From JBDXHU01 sp039989475 (GTDB lineage Bacteria; Pseudomonadota; Gammaproteobacteria; Pseudomonadales; Halieaceae), in contig JBDXHU010000004.1 of NCBI GenBank assembly GCA_039989475.1, positions 62,001 through 126,000 of the forward strand: a stretch of 64,000 nucleotides of DNA, given 5' to 3'. This document shows, in pieces, positions 59,078 through 64,000 of the stretch. The position numbers and the translations under genes were made by a program. The notes beneath the pieces are model-generated. The model was given only the letters and a program-made list of their open reading frames with translations. It had not been told where the DNA came from and did not search any database. Position 1 is the first letter of the stretch, and the number at the start of each line of letters is the position of its first letter.

Positions 59078-62000
59078 GTGGTCCGCTCCAACATGCACTC
59101 TCTACACAATTTAGCTATTCCAGATGGCATTGTCGCATGGAAGACGAATTCCTATGACGTCAATCTGGCAAGTCTGCGTTACAGGGTGCTGCACCGCGTT
59201 CTTGGCTTAGATAGCCTTGGAATAAAATCCAGGATCTTTCCTGGGGTTACAGAAGTTGACTTCTCGCAACCGCTAATTGCAGTAGTTTTCGTCAAGTGCG
59301 CTTCAATATCTGATCTAGCAGATGCACACTACGCGCACTCACAAGGCATCCCCATAATATTGGATCTTTGTGACAACATCTTTCTTCCACAATACCCAAG
59401 CAAGACTGCTTTCCACATAGCCGAAGTATTTCTAGATATGGCGGAAATTGCTGATGCCGTTGTTACCACCAACGATGCAATGGCAAACGTAATTCGGGAA
59501 AACGTACGCAGGCAGGAACTGAGAACCGTTGTCATACCGGATGGCGTAGAAACACCAAAACTGGTTAATGCTTCGGCAAAGTTGATAAAGAAGCACCAGC
59601 GGTCTTCGAAAAACGCCCCCAGATTGATCGACCGGTTGTGGAAGCACAAAGGCGCTCTGGGAGCTCTCCTCAAGGAACAGATTCATATATATCAGAATCG
59701 GTTGAGCTCGACTTTCGAATTTCGCCAGTTGAGAGCTGAATCATTCATCCAGCGACGCAAAGTAATTCTATGGTTCGGCAATGCTGGGGGAGCATACGCA
59801 AAATTTGGGTTGGCATCGCTGCAAGAGATACTACCCGCGCTGGAGCGATCAGCACGCAAGTACGACCTGATACTAATTGTGATAAGTAATAGTCGCGTCA
59901 AGTATGAACGCCTTGCCGATAAAGCAAAAATCCCCACTGTTTATATCGACTGGACTCCTAGAGTCGTATATCGCGTACTAGAGTTTGCAGACTTGGTGGT
60001 TCTCCCCAATTCACTGGACGAATTCAGTCGCTGCAAGTCTGAGAACAGGGTACTAATGGCGCTTCAACAACGGGTTCCAGTTGTGACAACCAAGTCTCCA
60101 GCGACTGAACGCTTGCAAGACTGTGTGCTTTTCGACGACTTTGAAGCAGGAATAGATAAATATTTTTCGAACAAAGAACTCGTAGCAACGCATCTAAAGA
60201 CTGCATCAGAAGTAATTAAGTCTCGGTATTCTGAGCCCCGTCTCGCAATGCGATGGGCAAGTTTAATCAATCAGTGTTACGCGGAAAAGCGCCTTCTTGA
60301 ACAGTCACCTAAGAAACACCACAAAAAGACGCAACAGATCATTGTTTTCTCAAGTCTACTCACGGATCTGGATTTGCTGCTCCCTCTCCTAACCGCATTA
60401 AAAGCTGACCCACGTTTTACCCCTATAGCGGTTGTGACCAAGTGGCTCCTAAACAACTCAAGGCGAGTCTGGGATTCACTACATGAGAAAGAGATTCCTC
60501 CCTACGTCATCGATGAAAAAGACTCCGGGACTCTACGAATGCGCCCTCTCCTTCAGAATGCGGACGCGCTTATTACAGCCGTAGAATCGAATTCGAGGCC
60601 ACACAAGGCGGCTCACGAACTGACAAAGCAGGCAAAAACTTTTGGTGTTCCCACATACACTCTACAGCACGGGTTGGAAAACATTGGACTAACATTCTTC
60701 GATCATAGATACACCCCAGAGTCAGTTGAAATGGCGTCGGATACGATATTCATTTGGGGCGAACTCTCCACGCTAGATTCAGCGGTCACCAACGATATTC
60801 GCCAGAAGTGCGTACCAGTCGGCATGACCAAGTCTTTCGACGAGTCATTCTCACAGGCACTGCCAGTAAAATCAGGCAAGCGTGTAGTGGCTGTTTTCGA
60901 AAATCTACATTGGGATCGATATTCAAAAAACTACAGGGAACAGTTTACTGCATGCCTACTGGAGGCGGCAGAACGACTCCCCGACATAACATTCATTCTG
61001 AAACCACATCACGCTGGCAGATGGTTTACGCACCGGCGCAAAGGCACGGTCAGCCTGCCCAAAAATATCATTGTAGCCGATCCTGCGAATGATGAATGGC
61101 AGGCCTTTACAGCGCCGGCAATCATCACAAATGTAGCCGCAGTCATAACTAGCCCCTCCACCGTAACGCTAGATACCGCGATACTCGGAAAGCCCGTAGC
61201 TGTGCATGTAGGCAGCATGGATCTCTCATTTTATGATCCTCTGCCGAGTCTGTCCTCAGCCGACAGTTGGGTTGAGTTTGTCGAAAGCGCTCTTGCTGGC
61301 GCTGACGACATAAGCACGGTCTCAGCTGAGTTCGTTAACAACAAGGTCCTGCCAGGAGACGCCACCAAGAGGATTCTTGATAAAATCGCCCATGAGTTAG
61401 ACCCCACCCGCCTTAATTCAATCAACGAGCGCAAGGTCGAGTGGATAATACCGCTACCAAGAGTTATCTCTTCGGAGCCAATGATATTCTCTGCCTGCGA
61501 TTCAGACTATCTGGAATACGCTATTCCACTCATACGTAGTCTCGAAGTATTTTCCCCCGGTCTGACCTTTCTATTACATATCGTCAACCCAAACCCGAAC
61601 GCCATAGAACGAGTTTTGACACTGCAAAAGGAACTTCAAGACACTTGCATCGGTCTCTCCATTGAAAGAATAGACCTTACTATGCTGTCGCGCGATGAGC
61701 GCAGAACATACTTTGCAATGGCGCGCTTTGTTCGACTAAAGGAAATTCTTACAACAGAAGGCCCCCCTATTTTCTGTATTGACGCTGACTCTCTAATAGT
61801 CAACTCAATTGATGATGATTTTAGCGACAAGGAAGATGTCGATATATCCCTCGTAATACGTGACCGCAGGGTTACGTCAACGCTCGATCCACTTTCCGTT
61901 GCTGTTGGCTCGATATGGTTGAACCCCACCGAGCAAACGTTAAAACTGATCATTGACGTAGCAGACGACTTGATCTCAGCATTCGCTGCTGGAGATATTT

Positions 62001-63370
62001 ATTGGTTCATCGATCAGGAAATTTTCGGACACCGGATTTTGGACCCAAACAGAAAAATTCGCGCTTATAACATTAAGCGTAAATTCGCTGACTGGGACTT
62101 CTCGGAAGGAAGCATACTTTGGTCCGGCAAAGGTGATCGTAAAAATTTCGATCTTCGATATCTGATTTTGCAAAGAGCCCTGGCAGACAAGGTCCAGAGC
62201 AGATCAAGTGCAAGCAGGATGTTTGAGGAGCTTGGTCGAGTCAGGTTTGGCTCATTTCGCAGTTTCGAAAATAAGTATGCGTTAATTGGTAACAAATCAA
62301 AGCAGTTGTTCCTGCAGCGACGCCGACGAGTAACGCTGTATGTACCGCGTCTGGACCTACCATGGAAAGCCCCGGGGAATAAGGCTGTCAAGATTGCCAA
62401 GCTAAGTGCTGATGTTATCGATTTAAGACTGCATTGGAAAAGATTTGCAATCATGCTGGCCAATGAATTGGAGTCCAGGGGTGTCTATGTAAATGTAGAA
62501 GAGATTCCAATGTGGACACTAGAGCCATCTTTGATCGAGTCCAAGTCTGATCACCTAGCGATAGTGCCTCATCGCTGCAATATTGATTTCGAGACCACCG
62601 AAAAACCCGTATTATTTTACATGCAGGAATATTTCCGCTGGGTATTCACGCTGGACGCAAGTGGTTGGAGCGCAGCATCTTCAATCTATCCTCTCAATCT
62701 TGCAGACTTGAAGCCTACAGAGAAGGGGGTTTACGATAGATATAGAGAATTACTACTGCAAGGTAATCTAGAGAGTAAGTTCGAACAGGCCAACTCATCT
62801 ACCGTTTCTCAATTGCAGAAGAACGGCGAAATTCCCCGAGAAGGCTATATATTTTACCCTCTGCAAATACCTCACGACCAATCCATTAGGTATTTTTCAA
62901 GCACTTCGGAAGAGTTGGTGATAGACGTACTGACAAATTGGGCTTTGGCAAACAATGTAAACCTGGTGCTAAAGCCACACCCAGCGAACATGGATAGCAT
63001 GAATCAATTTAAGCAGTATGTAGATAATAGGCGGGTATTTTGGTCAACTTCCAATGTTCACGATTTAATAGGAAATAGCCTGGCAGTATTTACTATTAAC
63101 AGCGGCGTCGGTTTCGAGGCACTATTTCACACCAAGCCAATAGTCACATTTGGACGCGCCGAATATGACTGTGTCACTTTCAATGGTAACTTAAACAATA
63201 TCGATGAAGCATATGACTACTGTATAAACTCTGATGTAAAAAGTTTGGACGCATCTTATCGGACGTTTGTGGATTGGTTCCTTGGAGACTACGCAATTGA
63301 CATGTCACAACCAGAGCTAGCCAATCGGCGCCTCTCCGCCGCCGCAGATACAGTTTTCAAAATGTTATGA
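59078..63370 (+). CDS. Giant four-module glycosyltransferase-like protein
   Basis: A 1430-residue cytoplasmic protein of a surface-polysaccharide locus. Residues 15-405 look like a GT-B (GT4-like) unit (ILDLCDN, VIPDGVE, LWFGNAGGAYAKFG). Residues 420-775 look like a CDP-glycerol-transferase or Kdo-transferase-like GT-B with KPHH (642-645) and TSPSTVTLDTAILGKPV (691-707). Residues 800-1060 resemble a GT-A unit with the metal motif D902-A-D904 in FCIDADSLIVNS. Residues 1085-1425 resemble capsule-synthesis GT-B (KPHP at 1299-1302, TINSGVGFEALFHTKPIV). It would add several sugars or phosphate-linked units. Start GTG 59078 or ATG 59093. Codon use is AT-rich. The stop overlaps the permease start. 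Confidence 0.75.
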   Translation: MVRSNMHSLHNLAIPDGIVAWKTNSYDVNLASLRYRVLHRVLGLDSLGIKSRIFPGVTEVDFSQPLIAVVFVKCASISDLADAHYAHSQGIPIILDLCDNIFLPQYPSKTAFHIAEVFLDMAEIADAVVTTNDAMANVIRENVRRQELRTVVIPDGVETPKLVNASAKLIKKHQRSSKNAPRLIDRLWKHKGALGALLKEQIHIYQNRLSSTFEFRQLRAESFIQRRKVILWFGNAGGAYAKFGLASLQEILPALERSARKYDLILIVISNSRVKYERLADKAKIPTVYIDWTPRVVYRVLEFADLVVLPNSLDEFSRCKSENRVLMALQQRVPVVTTKSPATERLQDCVLFDDFEAGIDKYFSNKELVATHLKTASEVIKSRYSEPRLAMRWASLINQCYAEKRLLEQSPKKHHKKTQQIIVFSSLLTDLDLLLPLLTALKADPRFTPIAVVTKWLLNNSRRVWDSLHEKEIPPYVIDEKDSGTLRMRPLLQNADALITAVESNSRPHKAAHELTKQAKTFGVPTYTLQHGLENIGLTFFDHRYTPESVEMASDTIFIWGELSTLDSAVTNDIRQKCVPVGMTKSFDESFSQALPVKSGKRVVAVFENLHWDRYSKNYREQFTACLLEAAERLPDITFILKPHHAGRWFTHRRKGTVSLPKNIIVADPANDEWQAFTAPAIITNVAAVITSPSTVTLDTAILGKPVAVHVGSMDLSFYDPLPSLSSADSWVEFVESALAGADDISTVSAEFVNNKVLPGDATKRILDKIAHELDPTRLNSINERKVEWIIPLPRVISSEPMIFSACDSDYLEYAIPLIRSLEVFSPGLTFLLHIVNPNPNAIERVLTLQKELQDTCIGLSIERIDLTMLSRDERRTYFAMARFVRLKEILTTEGPPIFCIDADSLIVNSIDDDFSDKEDVDISLVIRDRRVTSTLDPLSVAVGSIWLNPTEQTLKLIIDVADDLISAFAAGDIYWFIDQEIFGHRILDPNRKIRAYNIKRKFADWDFSEGSILWSGKGDRKNFDLRYLILQRALADKVQSRSSASRMFEELGRVRFGSFRSFENKYALIGNKSKQLFLQRRRRVTLYVPRLDLPWKAPGNKAVKIAKLSADVIDLRLHWKRFAIMLANELESRGVYVNVEEIPMWTLEPSLIESKSDHLAIVPHRCNIDFETTEKPVLFYMQEYFRWVFTLDASGWSAASSIYPLNLADLKPTEKGVYDRYRELLLQGNLESKFEQANSSTVSQLQKNGEIPREGYIFYPLQIPHDQSIRYFSSTSEELVIDVLTNWALANNVNLVLKPHPANMDSMNQFKQYVDNRRVFWSTSNVHDLIGNSLAVFTINSGVGFEALFHTKPIVTFGRAEYDCVTFNGNLNNIDEAYDYCINSDVKSLDASYRTFVDWFLGDYAIDMSQPELANRRLSAAADTVFKML

Positions 63371-64000
63371 ACGCTGCAAAGTACCAGAACCTCCATAAAT
63401 CACTTATCGCCGGGTGGACCCTTGGTGCGCGCTCAGTAAATATTCAGGTGAAAGAGCATATGCTCGGCTATGCATGGAATTTCATCATTCCAGTGATTTA
63501 CGCCATTTGCTATGTATATGTCCGGCAGGCAGTTCTCGGAAATAGATCTATTGTCGAGCCGGCAGACTGGTGGGACATCATAAGGGTGTTCTCCGGACTA
63601 ACCCTTTTTCAGGCGTGGTATCAATGTCTTCAAGATATGTCGGCATTCATATCAAAGAACAGAGGAATGCTTCGTGGAATGAACGTCGGAGTATCTCCAT
63701 TTATAATCGCGGTTGCTCTAGAAGCGTCTCTTTCTTTCGTGATTCGATTTATTACAATAATAACTGCGATTCTCGTACTCGGCGTTGACCTATCACTTTC
63801 AAGCTCTGAGTGGATGTGGGTTATTGGCTGTCTATTTGCATTAATACTTTCTTCAATTGCAATGGGGATGTTGCTGTCACCATGGGCAGTACTCTTCGCC
63901 GACGTAAGGAAAGCATTGCAATCGCTTAGTCTGCCTCTTGTTTTAATCACCCCTATCTTCTACCCGGCGGTAGTTGATCCGGCCTACTCTATCTACTGGA
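63367..64000 (+). CDS. Polysaccharide ABC transporter permease (partial, runs off window)
   Basis: From the ATG at 63367, overlapping the stop of the glycosyltransferase gene as ATGA, 211 codons are open to the window end. The translation begins MNAAKYQNLHKSLIAGWTLG and has ABC-2 permease marks: VKEHMLGYAWNFIIPVIYAICYVYV, then DWWDIIRVFSGLTLFQAWYQCLQDMSAFISKNRGMLRGMNV, ALILSSIAMGMLLSPWAVLFADVRKALQSLSLPLVLITPIFYP. It matches Wzm/KpsM/TagG-type exporters of capsule, O-antigen or teichoic-type polymers. The ATPase partner is presumably beyond the window. Coupling to the giant glycosyltransferase supports a polymer-export locus. Confidence 0.9.
   Translation, partial: MNAAKYQNLHKSLIAGWTLGARSVNIQVKEHMLGYAWNFIIPVIYAICYVYVRQAVLGNRSIVEPADWWDIIRVFSGLTLFQAWYQCLQDMSAFISKNRGMLRGMNVGVSPFIIAVALEASLSFVIRFITIITAILVLGVDLSLSSSEWMWVIGCLFALILSSIAMGMLLSPWAVLFADVRKALQSLSLPLVLITPIFYPAVVDPAYSIYW

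Noticed and set aside
1..64000. tRNA, rRNA or known structured RNA genes
   Set aside because: Looked for cloverleaf ends, CCA-like tails and rRNA blocks by eye and saw none; a covariance-model search would be needed to exclude small RNAs.

Overview
The window looks like a piece of a gammaproteobacterial chromosome. The clues are xseB-ispA, galE, RAYT-type repeats, TonB-less outer-membrane barrels, OprB/OprP-like porins, and lipid- and aldehyde-handling enzymes in GC-rich sequence. The mixture (F420-type oxidoreductases, an AurF/R2-like diiron protein, thiolase-like, patatin, PHA-system and sulfatase genes) resembles marine Cellvibrionales such as Halieaceae or Spongiibacteraceae. That placement is an inference from gene content; no rRNA or tRNA gene was seen.

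Region 1 (1-10.2 kb) is a duplicated accessory block. It holds three paralogous exported MBL-fold hydrolases (209-1504, 5494-6816, 7674-8918), two paralogous TetR regulators (4589-5149, 9076-9636), a barrel protein and a DUF2092/DUF6515/membrane-protein operon. Three promoters carry the same partly palindromic site, close to TAGACG-N4-CGTCTA, in the -35/-10 spacer or over the start point, so this looks like one small TetR regulon. Each TetR is followed by the same 94-bp leader of a ribbon-helix-helix antitoxin. One copy still has the antitoxin but only a stub of its ParE toxin; the other stops at a palindromic repeat.

Region 2 (10.2-24.2 kb) holds an NhaP-like antiporter, a sulfatase with a divergent AraC regulator, a run of outer-membrane proteins (OprB, two transporter-type barrels, an alginate-export-like barrel), glutamate decarboxylase, a decayed PpiC-HupE pair and an unknown lipoprotein. 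Region 3 (24.2-46.7 kb) is mostly small metabolic units: GST, a PNPOx-FNR fusion with a divergent LysR, a serine hydrolase, an F420-type reductase, a lipoprotein MBL hydrolase with GDPD, ICMT with ZIP, an aldehyde dehydrogenase, an OprP-like porin, a diiron protein, AraC with patatin, a PHA-system protein, EamA and GFA. It also has a sulfur unit (rhodanese, TauE/SafE exporter, ETHE1-like dioxygenase and a second, degenerate ETHE1 paralogue), then a thiolase-like protein and an LLM oxidoreductase.

Region 4 (46.7-58.9 kb) begins with a REP-associated transposase between two mirror-image repeat arrays. A compact minus-strand operon follows: xseB, ispA, a DsbA/pseudo-receiver/GGDEF fusion and a BtuF-BtuC-BtuD-like importer. 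Next come galE, a DUF2442/DUF4160 pair with an amber codon in DUF4160, an amidase and a TPR/SPINDLY-type O-GlcNAc transferase. Region 5 (59-64 kb) is visibly AT-richer. It carries a 1430-residue protein with four glycosyltransferase-like modules, overlapping a polysaccharide-export ABC permease that runs off the end. This is probably the edge of a capsule or O-antigen island.
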